Positions 28,146 through 36,798 of a stretch of DNA of 42,249 nucleotides are shown in pieces (position 1 is the first letter of the stretch; every line of letters begins with the position of its first letter). The position numbers and the translations under genes are program-made. The notes under the pieces are model-generated. The model was not told where the DNA came from and did not search any database. It saw nothing but the letters and a program-made list of their open reading frames with translations. The DNA comes from Tissierellia bacterium (GTDB taxonomy: Bacteria; Bacillota; Clostridia; Tissierellales; Tepidimicrobiaceae). The DNA lies in assembly GCA_012735405.1 (NCBI GenBank), contig JAAYHM010000151.1, positions 1 through 42,249 on the forward strand, given 5' to 3'.

Positions 28146-28180
28146 TAATATTTATATTTATAAACAAATTTTTAATATAT

Positions 28181-28194
28181 TTGATGTAAATCAA
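28181..28194 (+). promoter_or_regulatory. FNR/CRP-family box upstream of the hemerythrin-like gene
   Basis: A perfect TTGAT-GTAA-ATCAA, matching the FNR/DNR consensus TTGATNNNNATCAA, with one extra T/A on each side. Its centre is 28187.5. With the TATAAT at 28217-28222 and a start of transcription near 28229, the box is centred at -41.5, the class II activator position. Confidence 0.75.
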
Positions 28195-28216
28195 AGTTTT
28201 TAACTAAAACCAATTA

Positions 28217-28222
28217 TATAAT
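28217..28222 (+). promoter_or_regulatory. -10 element of the hemerythrin-like gene
   Basis: A perfect TATAAT with no sigma-A -35; the FNR-type box occupies that place, as expected for an activator-dependent promoter. The ATG is 28 bases downstream behind a GGAGGG ribosome site. Confidence 0.65.
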
Positions 28223-28249
28223 TTAATTAAAAATGCTGGAGGGATAGAA

Positions 28250-28753
28250 ATGGAAAGAGATATTTGGCTTAATAAGCCTTATGGCGAAGTAATAGATTAT
28301 ATTATGAAAAATTATCACAAATATATTTCAAACCAATTAAAGGATTTAAGTAAGTTAACTACTACCATAATGAGGGTTCATGGCTTGGACCACGAAGAAT
28401 TATTTGAAGTCCACAGACTATTTCATACAATTCAGATTAATATGGTTCAACATGCTATTAGGCAGGAAACTAGGATATTCCCGGTAATAAAAAGATATAG
28501 CATAAGACCCATTGAAGAACTACTGGATAAGGCTATAAAGGAAATTAAAGATTATCAGGGAAAAGAAGACAATACTGTAGAACTTTTAAACAAACTTGAA
28601 GCTATAACCAATAATTATACAGCCCCCCAAGATGGATGTGTAACATATGACAGAACCTACGAACTTTTGAAAGAATTACATGAAAACATAATATCCCACT
28701 TGGAATTTGAAGATGAAATACTATTTAAAAGGTTATTAGAGGAAAAAAAATAA
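28250..28753 (+). CDS. Hemerythrin-like protein related to RIC (YtfE/ScdA)
   Basis: A 167-residue helical protein. The pattern HxxYI (H23), HAIRQETRIFP (about 68-78), then the TAPQDGCVTYDRTYELL and SHLEFEDEILF segments (about 129-160) follows the RIC/ScdA hemerythrin group, which repairs iron-sulfur or di-iron centres damaged by nitric oxide or oxygen. It lacks the N-terminal ScdA_N domain. Two usual ligands look changed: Gln instead of Glu four residues after H68, and no EH pair in the third helix (LLDKAIKE). Iron loading is therefore uncertain. Regulation by an FNR-type activator is suggested by the upstream box. It is a single gene with its own terminator. Confidence 0.8.
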   Translation: MERDIWLNKPYGEVIDYIMKNYHKYISNQLKDLSKLTTTIMRVHGLDHEELFEVHRLFHTIQINMVQHAIRQETRIFPVIKRYSIRPIEELLDKAIKEIKDYQGKEDNTVELLNKLEAITNNYTAPQDGCVTYDRTYELLKELHENIISHLEFEDEILFKRLLEEKK

Positions 28754-28792
28754 AAGCTATCTTTCTTCCCTTCAAGGAAGAAAGATAGCTTT
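28753..28792. terminator. Bidirectional terminator between the hemerythrin-like and glucan synthase genes
   Basis: Seventeen-base perfect arms (AAAGCTATCTTTCTTCC and complement) around CTTCAA. It covers the stop codon of the glucan synthase gene and lies directly after that of the hemerythrin-like gene. Confidence 0.88.
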
Positions 28793-31700
28793 ATCCCATA
28801 TTAACCAATACATGATGGTCTTTACCATCATCTATCAGAGGGATATATTTTTCATTAATCTCTGCATTGTCAACAAAAATGCTCTTAACACCCTTATTTA
28901 CCCTATTTTCATTATTAACCTCAATATGGTAGGTGGTATCTTTATACTTATATCTAATGGTAAAGCCATGCCAACCCTTTGGTATACATGGGTTTATATA
29001 TAGTTTATTCCCTTCAATGGAAAAGCCTATTATATCCTCCAATCCTACCACATACATCCAGCCAGAAGAACCTGTATACCAACTCCAGCCTCCTCTTCCC
29101 CTATGTTGTGGGTTAGTATATACATCTGCAGCCATCACATATGGTTCTATCTTATAAGTAGATGATTCTATGGAGGTTCTGCTATGATTAATTGGATTTA
29201 TCATTTTATATAAATTATAAGCCTTATCTCCGTACCCCATCATAGCGAAGGCTTTTATAGTCCATATGGCTGCATGTGTATACTGGCCTCCATTTTCTCT
29301 TACACCAGGTACATAGGATTTAATATAGCCGGGATTTAATTCACTAGAGTGAAATGCAGGTGTAAGGAGGGCTATAGTACCCATATCCTCATCTATTAAG
29401 TATTTTTCAACAGAATTAAGTGCCATTTTTACCCTTTTTTCATCTCCCAAGCCTGATATAACAGCCCAAGATTGGGATATGGAGTCTATGGTGCACTCAC
29501 TATTTTCTTTGGAACCTAAAGGTGTACCATCATCAAAATAGGCTCTTTTGTACCATTCACCGTCCCAGGCATTTTTCTCAATATTTTCTTTTATATGCTC
29601 AATTGCTCTTTCATATTTATTGACTCTTTCCTTATCTTCCATAAGTTTACATATTGGAATGAAATTTTTTAAAACTGTTGCTAAAAACCAGCCTAACCAT
29701 ATAGATTCCCCTCTGCCTTTATGTCCTACTTTATTCATTCCATCATTCCAATCTCCTCCACCCATAAGGGGTAGTCCCCTTTCACCAAATCTTAGGGATC
29801 TATCAATGGCTCTTATGCAATGTTCATAAACTGTACCTTCATCTTTTGATATTTTAGGTATTTCATATCGTTCATCTTCATCTTCCCCTAAAACCGTACT
29901 TTCAATAAAGGGGACTTTCTCTTCCAATATGCCAAAATCTCCTGTAACTTTTACATATTTAGCGACACCTAAAGGCAGCCATAAAAGATCATCTGAATAT
30001 TTGCTTCTAATACCCTTGTGAACATCACTACCAGGTACAGGATGCCACCAATGTTGAATATCTCCTTCCTTATACTGGTGGGCACAGTTTCTTAATATCT
30101 GCTCCTTTGTCATATATGGCATATGGTATAGGGCATTTGTTACATCCTGCATCTGATCCCTTGCACCAAAAGCTCCTCCAACTTGATAAAAGCCAGCCCT
30201 TGCCCATATACGGCAAGCTATAGTTTGGTACATTAGCCATCTATTCATCATAAAGTTTAATGTATCATCTGGCGTTTCAATATATATTTTTGTTAATATT
30301 TCATTCCATAGTGCCTTAACTTCATCCAGGGCTTTTTTTGAAAATTCTATGTCTTTATACTTATTAACAAGATTACAACCTTCTTTTATATCATCTGCTT
30401 CTCCCATTAATATGGTTAATTCTTTTTCTTCCATTGGTGAGAGACTTAGATCAATTTTAAAGGCGACACATGGATTATATCCTATGCCTAAAGTATTAGA
30501 TAGTCTTGTTCTTTTTATTCCTTCTGGCATTTCATAGTTTGGAATAGTACCTAAGAACTCTATTCTGTCTCCAGTATAGGAATGAATATTTTCTGATGTA
30601 GATATAAATATAGTACTTCCTTTAAACTCACTATTTGCAGTATTTTTAACAACAAATATATCTTCAACCATATCAGTTTCCAATAAATTTTGTGTTTCTT
30701 CATCAGACACTCCTAAGACAGGCCTAGCATAATAATATAGGCTTAAATTTCTAGCTTTATCAGATTCATTTTTGAGTTTAATTAAGTTTATCTTAATATT
30801 ATCTTTCTTTGGAACAAATACTGTTAGATTCTGTTCAATTCCATGGCTATGATGGTAAAATTTAGTATATCCTTGGCCATGGGTTATTATATAATCATTT
30901 TCATCCCTAATTGGCTTTGGGCTTATACTAAATACTTCACCAGTATCTTCATCCATAAGGTAGATAATTTCCCCTTGATGGCCTACTATAGGATCGTTGT
31001 ACCAGGGAGTTAATTTGTTTTCCCCACTATTTTTTGACCAAGTAAATCCAACTCCTTCTTCAGTTATAATAAACCCAAAATCCTTATTTGAAATCACATT
31101 TGTCCAAGGCATTGGAGTATTTGTATTTTTTGATAATTTTATAATATATTCACTTCCATCCTGGGAAAACCCACCATATCCATTAAAGTATTTCAGGTCT
31201 AAATTAAGTTCTTTACCTGTATATAAACCTTTCTTTTCATTAAATACCTTATAAGATATATTATATTGATGTCTAACCATATCTTTGAAGTTTTCTTCAG
31301 CTTTTATTATTAAAGCAGCATACTTATAAAATAGTATTTTTTCTTCTTCTTGTATTGTATTTTCATTTATAATAAATACCCCTCTTCTACCTTCTGCTTT
31401 TTCTCTAATACTTTCATATAGAGGCTGGTAATAGGCACCATCTTCCATATTCAATATGACTAGGTCAATATCAAGACCCCTATAGGTCCAGTAGCTGTGT
31501 GCATCTAAAATTTTACTTAAATTCCCAAGTCCTTTCATAGATTTAATTGTCACAAGAAGTATTGGATTATCACCAGATATACCTCTTGCCCAAAGTACTT
31601 CCTTGCCTTTTGTGTTTTTCTTTATAACGGAAGCATACTTCAACTTACTATTATCTGTAAGATATATAAGTTTAGACAAAAGTTCCTCATAAGGATTGGA

Positions 31701-34700
31701 TTTTAATCTATTTAAGTTTAAATATCCCATTTCAGTTTGAGATTTGGTTCTATAAAGGTCAACAGCCATTTTTAAACTATTTATATCCTTATACTTCTTT
31801 AATATATCCATGGCCTGAGACTTAGTATTTGTCAGTGCAGTTATATAGTATATATCTATTTTCCCTTTTGGAGGCACTTTTATTTTCTTTCCAATACTCA
31901 TTATTGGATCTAGTACAACCCCTGTTGTATTGGTTAGTCCTTTTGTCAAGGCTATTGGATTTATTACAGAATTACCTCTTCCTATGAAATTTAACCTGCT
32001 GGTTTCATATTGATACCTTTCTACACCTTCTTCAAACACCCGTACAAAGTGTAGTATCCAGCTGTCTTCTTTCCTATCATCCCTTTTTCTTCTATAAGCC
32101 AACAATCCTTCCTGCTCTTCAAGGGCTTCAGTACTTATAAATAAATTGCTGAAGGCAGGATGAGCCAAATCAGAGTTTATATCTTCCCCTAAAACTTCAA
32201 AATAACTAATACTTTCTAACAAGGCTTCTTCATCACTATCATTAATAAGTCTAACCCTTCTTATTTCCCCTGCTTCTTCAGGCAGCAAATATATGTCCAT
32301 TCTAGTTTCAATATTTCCATCCCTTCTATTAAATACCGCCTTATATAAATGAAATTCCACCTCATATGAGTCTGGTTCTACATAAGATGGAGCATAGGTA
32401 GTAGACCAGCATTTATTATTTTTTAAATCCTTAATATATATAAACTGGCCATAAGGATTTATTAGATAATCTCTTCTCCATCTATTTATAAAAATATTAC
32501 CCTCTTTAGAAAAACCCTCTCCTCTATTTGTAATCATTACTGTATAATTGCTGGAGGATAATAAGTGGCATTTTATAGTTTGAAGGTCTTCTCTTGAATA
32601 TACTCTTTTCTCCCATATCTCAACTCTTCTTCTTTTAATCTCAACTTGTTGTAGATTCTCCCTTTCATTAGATACAATTGGAGTATAAGGAATTCTTTCA
32701 TGCAATAACAGCTCCCCACATTTCATTTGGGGATCTCTGTGGAACCTTTTTATTAATATGCCATCATTAATAAAATTGTTTATTGACGCTAAAATCATAC
32801 CTTGATGATGGCTCATATAAGATTTTACTATACCCTTATCCAGATGGGATGGAAGCCTCTTAGAAGTATAATCTACTGCTTCATAAAATCCAAATTCTCC
32901 TTCCATACCTTCATCTATAAGCCTTTTTATATTATCCATGGCACCTTCATAATCAAAGTTTAAGGCTAAAAAGGTTGAATAGGGAGATACCACTAATTCT
33001 TCCTTCAGTCCCCTTTTAAATCCTAAACTTGGCACTCCAAAGGCTTTATATTGATAATTTAAAAAGCTATCAAAAGCAAAAAATCCTGATTCAGAAATTC
33101 CCCAAGGCACATTATTTTTTCTTCCATATTCTTTTTGTACCTTTATTGATGTTATACATGTTTCATCTAGTAAAGTATTTTTGTAGTTTTTCATAACTAA
33201 ATTGGGCATTAGGTACTCAAACATAGTGCCAGTCCATGAAGCTAAACTTAAATTTCCGTTTTCTTTCACTAAAGGTCTGCCTAACATTACCCAGTTCTTT
33301 ACTGGAACTTCTCTTTTTGAAATGGCTATATAGCTTGCAGTTCTAGCTTCAGAAGCAAGTAGGTCATAATAGTTATTTAATGTTTTTCCATCATCAACAC
33401 TATAACCTATATAAAATAAATTTTTCGATTCATCATATAATGGCTTAAATTTAGTATTATCAATAATATTTTCTATTCTTTTAATTGTTTTTTCCATTTC
33501 TTCTTTATTTTCAGCCTCATCTAAATATTCCTTCAGTCCCTCTTTTAGAACTATCAAATAAGCTATGAAATTCCCACTATCTACTGTTGATACAAACATG
33601 GGCCTTAAGGGTTCTAAAGTAGTAGTGTCATACCAATTGTAAAGATGGCCTTCCCATTTTTCAAGTCTATCTATAGTATCTAAGGTTTGGCCTATTAAAG
33701 TAATCATTTCCTTAGTATCAATTAAATTTAAATCTCTACTTGACAGCACTGATAATAAATAAAAACCAATATTAGTTGGTGATGTTCTAGTAGCTACGCC
33801 ATTATAAGGATATTCCTGGTAATTATCTGGCGGTAAGTAGTTGTTTTCTTCATCAGTAAATTTTTTATAATAAGTCCAGGTTTTTCTGGCAATATCCATA
33901 AGAAGCTTTATATCTTCCTCTTTCTTTTCCAATACTATATTTTCTTCCTTACTTATATAAAAGGCTACCAAAGGTCCTAATGCCCATAATGTAGTAAAGA
34001 TCAAGTTAAGAAAGGAAATATTAAAGTTGCCAAATAAAGTTAGGATTATTAACAATGCAGAGGAGATTATATTCCATCTCATAAAGCTGATATAGCTTGA
34101 TATATCATTCTTTGCACTTCTTTCTGCATCAAAGGCAGTTGTCCATTCCAGTAAATTTTTCTTAGATATATACACTCTATATAGAGTTCTAAATATGGCA
34201 TCTGCCATTAAAAAGGCTTCTGTAGGTAAGAAAATTAACTCTAATACACCGTGATATATAAAACTTCTATAACCTGATAATATATTTCCATTGTATTTAA
34301 TCTTAGGAAATCTAATCCTCCCTACAGCTAAGTTACTTACTATGGTAAATATAAGGGGTAAAAATATATTTATCAATGCTATACTTAAAAATACCCATCT
34401 ATTTTTTTCAAAAAATAATATACTTAAAAATATAGATACAAATAAGAATATAGGTAAAAGGCTTCTTCTCATATTATCCAGTATTTTCCATTTGGAAAGG
34501 AAAGAAAGGTTTCTGCCTAATTCCCCTATTATCCATTTTATCAGTTGCCAATCTCCTCTAACCCATCTATACTGTCGCTTTAAAAAAGACATATATTTTC
34601 CGGGGAATCCATCTACAAGTACAATATCTGATGCTAACCCAACCCTTATGAAGCTACCTTCCAGTAGATCATGGCTTAGTACCATGTTTTTAGGTATGGT

Positions 34701-36773
34701 ATTTTTCAAGCATTTTTGAAATACTTCTAAATCATATATTCCCTTACCATTAAATATTCCTTCTCCAAATAAATCCTGGTATATATCAGATATTGCATTG
34801 CCATAGATATCCATTCCTCCATAACCTGCAAATATCCTTGTAAAAAGGGATTTATTGCTGCTTTCTATGTCCACTAATATTCTTGGCTGTATAATGCCAT
34901 ATCCTTCTACTACAATAGATTTTTCTTCGTCCACTTTAGCCTGGTTTAAGGGGTGTGAAATTGCTCCTATAAGTTTTTTAGCAGAATCTATTGGTAGCTT
35001 TGTATCTGCATCTATAGTAATAATGTATTTAATTTTTCCCTTTAATTTTGATATATCTCCACTGATAACTTTAAAGCTTGTATCTACTTCGCCTAGCAAT
35101 AGACTGTTTAATTCTACTAAAGCTCCCCTTTTTCTTTCCCAACCCATCCATCTATTCTGGGTCTTGGAAAAAATCCTTTCTCTATGCAGGTAATAAAATA
35201 TATCTTCATCTATAGAATATTTTTCATTCAGTTTTCTTATTAACTCCAATCCTTTATGTAAAATATTTTCATCTTCAGCTTTTTCCTTTTCGTCTCCGTC
35301 TTTAAAATCTCCTAAGATAGCAAAATAAATGTTTTTTTCTCTATTAGAAAGGTAGTGTACTTCCAAATCTTCCATTAAACTCTCTAGTTGTTTTTCATCT
35401 ACTATAAGGGTTGGAATAACAACTAGAGTTTTTTTGTCTTCAGGAATTCCATCTTTATACTCTATTTTAGGTATTATTTTAGGCTTATATATTTTTGAAT
35501 AAATATTATTGGCCATATTTAGAATTATGTTTCCAACAGGTATAGATAACAAAATGAATATAAGTATATTTACATATATATTGCTATTTGCCACAAGTCC
35601 AGTTAACAAATATGATGCAATTAATGAAACAAGTATTATTGGTAAGGCATAATACTTAAATCTTCCCATGTAAAGGCTATGGTTTCTAATTCTATGTCCA
35701 AAGTAATTAAATAGCTCTTTACGTCCCTTATCTACTATATAATATCCAACATGAGCCATTTTGTCCCTTTGGCCTTTATCATATTTCTCCTTGGCAAATT
35801 CTAATACCTTTTTAGCTATAAAGATTTCCTGTACACCCAATCTTTCAGCCAATAGTTTAATATTATATCTATAATATTCCTTTGACTGGGAATCCATTTT
35901 CTGATACACACCTATTGGGTCTAAATTCAATACCTTCTCTATAGCTCTTATAGACTGGAATATATTATCCCAATTAAAGGAAGAAACATTTCTTAAAGAA
36001 GTAATGCCATATCCCAAATATATATTATATTTTGATTGGAGCATATACTGCCTTTCCAGTATTTTTTCAATGCTCCTACCAACATAATCCAGTTTCTCAT
36101 CTATTTTTTCAATAATATTTTGATGATCCTCTCTTACTTCCTTGATCCTTCTTACTATCCCATCTATCTTTGCAGAATCCATACCTGGTATCTCTTCTAT
36201 AATTTTCTCTAGGGACTTGTCAGAATGAACATCTGTATTCTGAGCTTCATTCCATTTAATCTTTAAATCTAGTAAGTTTAATGAAATATTTTTTATATAT
36301 TCCATTAAACCCAGGGTAATAAAGCTGGGAAAAAAGGCCAGTTCATCAAGAGTTAATACTTCTTCCTTTTGAAATTCATTTACAAAATTTACAAGACTAT
36401 CTTCTGTAATATTACCCTTTAAATGATTAATTAGCTCTACTGCTAAGGCATATATCCTTGGATATCCTTTGTAAATACCTTTATTGGCTATATTCAATAC
36501 TATATTTTTTTCTTCTTTAATTGCATTCCTTAATTTTTTATAAGTTAACTCTATAAAATAAAAATTATCAAGTAACCAGTCTGTACCCTTAGGATAATGT
36601 TCTTTTAATCCTGTACCTTCACTTAGTTTAACATAGGCTCTTTCTATACCCCTGAAACTTTTTTCTAATTTATCTAATATAAATTTTTTAGTATCGGTCT
36701 TCTTCCCCGTCCCATATAGAGTATGAAGCCATTCACCTTGTATTTTTAATCTGCTATCAATTTTACTACTCAT
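28791..36773 (-). CDS. Cyclic beta-1,2-glucan synthase (GT84-GH94, NdvB/Cgs-like)
   Basis: A giant membrane enzyme of 2660 residues. After a cytosolic N-terminal part come membrane helices (about 378-430), a GT84 glycosyltransferase domain with DADTK (about 588) and RQYRWVRGDWQ (about 738), more helices (about 780-960), a glycoamylase-like region (about 990-1350, including SYMSHHQGM), and a C-terminal GH94 phosphorylase-like domain with GGGDWNDGM (about 2341). This order matches Cgs/NdvB, which build beta-1,2-glucan from UDP-glucose, trim and cyclise it; those proteins are about 2800-2870 residues. An ATG at 36794 exists, but GGAAGGAAGGGG favours 36773. The upstream nucleotidyltransferase pseudogene ends 25 bases before it. 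No dedicated glucan exporter is in the window. Confidence 0.92.
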   Translation of the reverse strand: MSSKIDSRLKIQGEWLHTLYGTGKKTDTKKFILDKLEKSFRGIERAYVKLSEGTGLKEHYPKGTDWLLDNFYFIELTYKKLRNAIKEEKNIVLNIANKGIYKGYPRIYALAVELINHLKGNITEDSLVNFVNEFQKEEVLTLDELAFFPSFITLGLMEYIKNISLNLLDLKIKWNEAQNTDVHSDKSLEKIIEEIPGMDSAKIDGIVRRIKEVREDHQNIIEKIDEKLDYVGRSIEKILERQYMLQSKYNIYLGYGITSLRNVSSFNWDNIFQSIRAIEKVLNLDPIGVYQKMDSQSKEYYRYNIKLLAERLGVQEIFIAKKVLEFAKEKYDKGQRDKMAHVGYYIVDKGRKELFNYFGHRIRNHSLYMGRFKYYALPIILVSLIASYLLTGLVANSNIYVNILIFILLSIPVGNIILNMANNIYSKIYKPKIIPKIEYKDGIPEDKKTLVVIPTLIVDEKQLESLMEDLEVHYLSNREKNIYFAILGDFKDGDEKEKAEDENILHKGLELIRKLNEKYSIDEDIFYYLHRERIFSKTQNRWMGWERKRGALVELNSLLLGEVDTSFKVISGDISKLKGKIKYIITIDADTKLPIDSAKKLIGAISHPLNQAKVDEEKSIVVEGYGIIQPRILVDIESSNKSLFTRIFAGYGGMDIYGNAISDIYQDLFGEGIFNGKGIYDLEVFQKCLKNTIPKNMVLSHDLLEGSFIRVGLASDIVLVDGFPGKYMSFLKRQYRWVRGDWQLIKWIIGELGRNLSFLSKWKILDNMRRSLLPIFLFVSIFLSILFFEKNRWVFLSIALINIFLPLIFTIVSNLAVGRIRFPKIKYNGNILSGYRSFIYHGVLELIFLPTEAFLMADAIFRTLYRVYISKKNLLEWTTAFDAERSAKNDISSYISFMRWNIISSALLIILTLFGNFNISFLNLIFTTLWALGPLVAFYISKEENIVLEKKEEDIKLLMDIARKTWTYYKKFTDEENNYLPPDNYQEYPYNGVATRTSPTNIGFYLLSVLSSRDLNLIDTKEMITLIGQTLDTIDRLEKWEGHLYNWYDTTTLEPLRPMFVSTVDSGNFIAYLIVLKEGLKEYLDEAENKEEMEKTIKRIENIIDNTKFKPLYDESKNLFYIGYSVDDGKTLNNYYDLLASEARTASYIAISKREVPVKNWVMLGRPLVKENGNLSLASWTGTMFEYLMPNLVMKNYKNTLLDETCITSIKVQKEYGRKNNVPWGISESGFFAFDSFLNYQYKAFGVPSLGFKRGLKEELVVSPYSTFLALNFDYEGAMDNIKRLIDEGMEGEFGFYEAVDYTSKRLPSHLDKGIVKSYMSHHQGMILASINNFINDGILIKRFHRDPQMKCGELLLHERIPYTPIVSNERENLQQVEIKRRRVEIWEKRVYSREDLQTIKCHLLSSSNYTVMITNRGEGFSKEGNIFINRWRRDYLINPYGQFIYIKDLKNNKCWSTTYAPSYVEPDSYEVEFHLYKAVFNRRDGNIETRMDIYLLPEEAGEIRRVRLINDSDEEALLESISYFEVLGEDINSDLAHPAFSNLFISTEALEEQEGLLAYRRKRDDRKEDSWILHFVRVFEEGVERYQYETSRLNFIGRGNSVINPIALTKGLTNTTGVVLDPIMSIGKKIKVPPKGKIDIYYITALTNTKSQAMDILKKYKDINSLKMAVDLYRTKSQTEMGYLNLNRLKSNPYEELLSKLIYLTDNSKLKYASVIKKNTKGKEVLWARGISGDNPILLVTIKSMKGLGNLSKILDAHSYWTYRGLDIDLVILNMEDGAYYQPLYESIREKAEGRRGVFIINENTIQEEEKILFYKYAALIIKAEENFKDMVRHQYNISYKVFNEKKGLYTGKELNLDLKYFNGYGGFSQDGSEYIIKLSKNTNTPMPWTNVISNKDFGFIITEEGVGFTWSKNSGENKLTPWYNDPIVGHQGEIIYLMDEDTGEVFSISPKPIRDENDYIITHGQGYTKFYHHSHGIEQNLTVFVPKKDNIKINLIKLKNESDKARNLSLYYYARPVLGVSDEETQNLLETDMVEDIFVVKNTANSEFKGSTIFISTSENIHSYTGDRIEFLGTIPNYEMPEGIKRTRLSNTLGIGYNPCVAFKIDLSLSPMEEKELTILMGEADDIKEGCNLVNKYKDIEFSKKALDEVKALWNEILTKIYIETPDDTLNFMMNRWLMYQTIACRIWARAGFYQVGGAFGARDQMQDVTNALYHMPYMTKEQILRNCAHQYKEGDIQHWWHPVPGSDVHKGIRSKYSDDLLWLPLGVAKYVKVTGDFGILEEKVPFIESTVLGEDEDERYEIPKISKDEGTVYEHCIRAIDRSLRFGERGLPLMGGGDWNDGMNKVGHKGRGESIWLGWFLATVLKNFIPICKLMEDKERVNKYERAIEHIKENIEKNAWDGEWYKRAYFDDGTPLGSKENSECTIDSISQSWAVISGLGDEKRVKMALNSVEKYLIDEDMGTIALLTPAFHSSELNPGYIKSYVPGVRENGGQYTHAAIWTIKAFAMMGYGDKAYNLYKMINPINHSRTSIESSTYKIEPYVMAADVYTNPQHRGRGGWSWYTGSSGWMYVVGLEDIIGFSIEGNKLYINPCIPKGWHGFTIRYKYKDTTYHIEVNNENRVNKGVKSIFVDNAEINEKYIPLIDDGKDHHVLVNMG

Positions 36774-36798
36774 ACCCCTTCCTTCCTTTCTCATAAGC

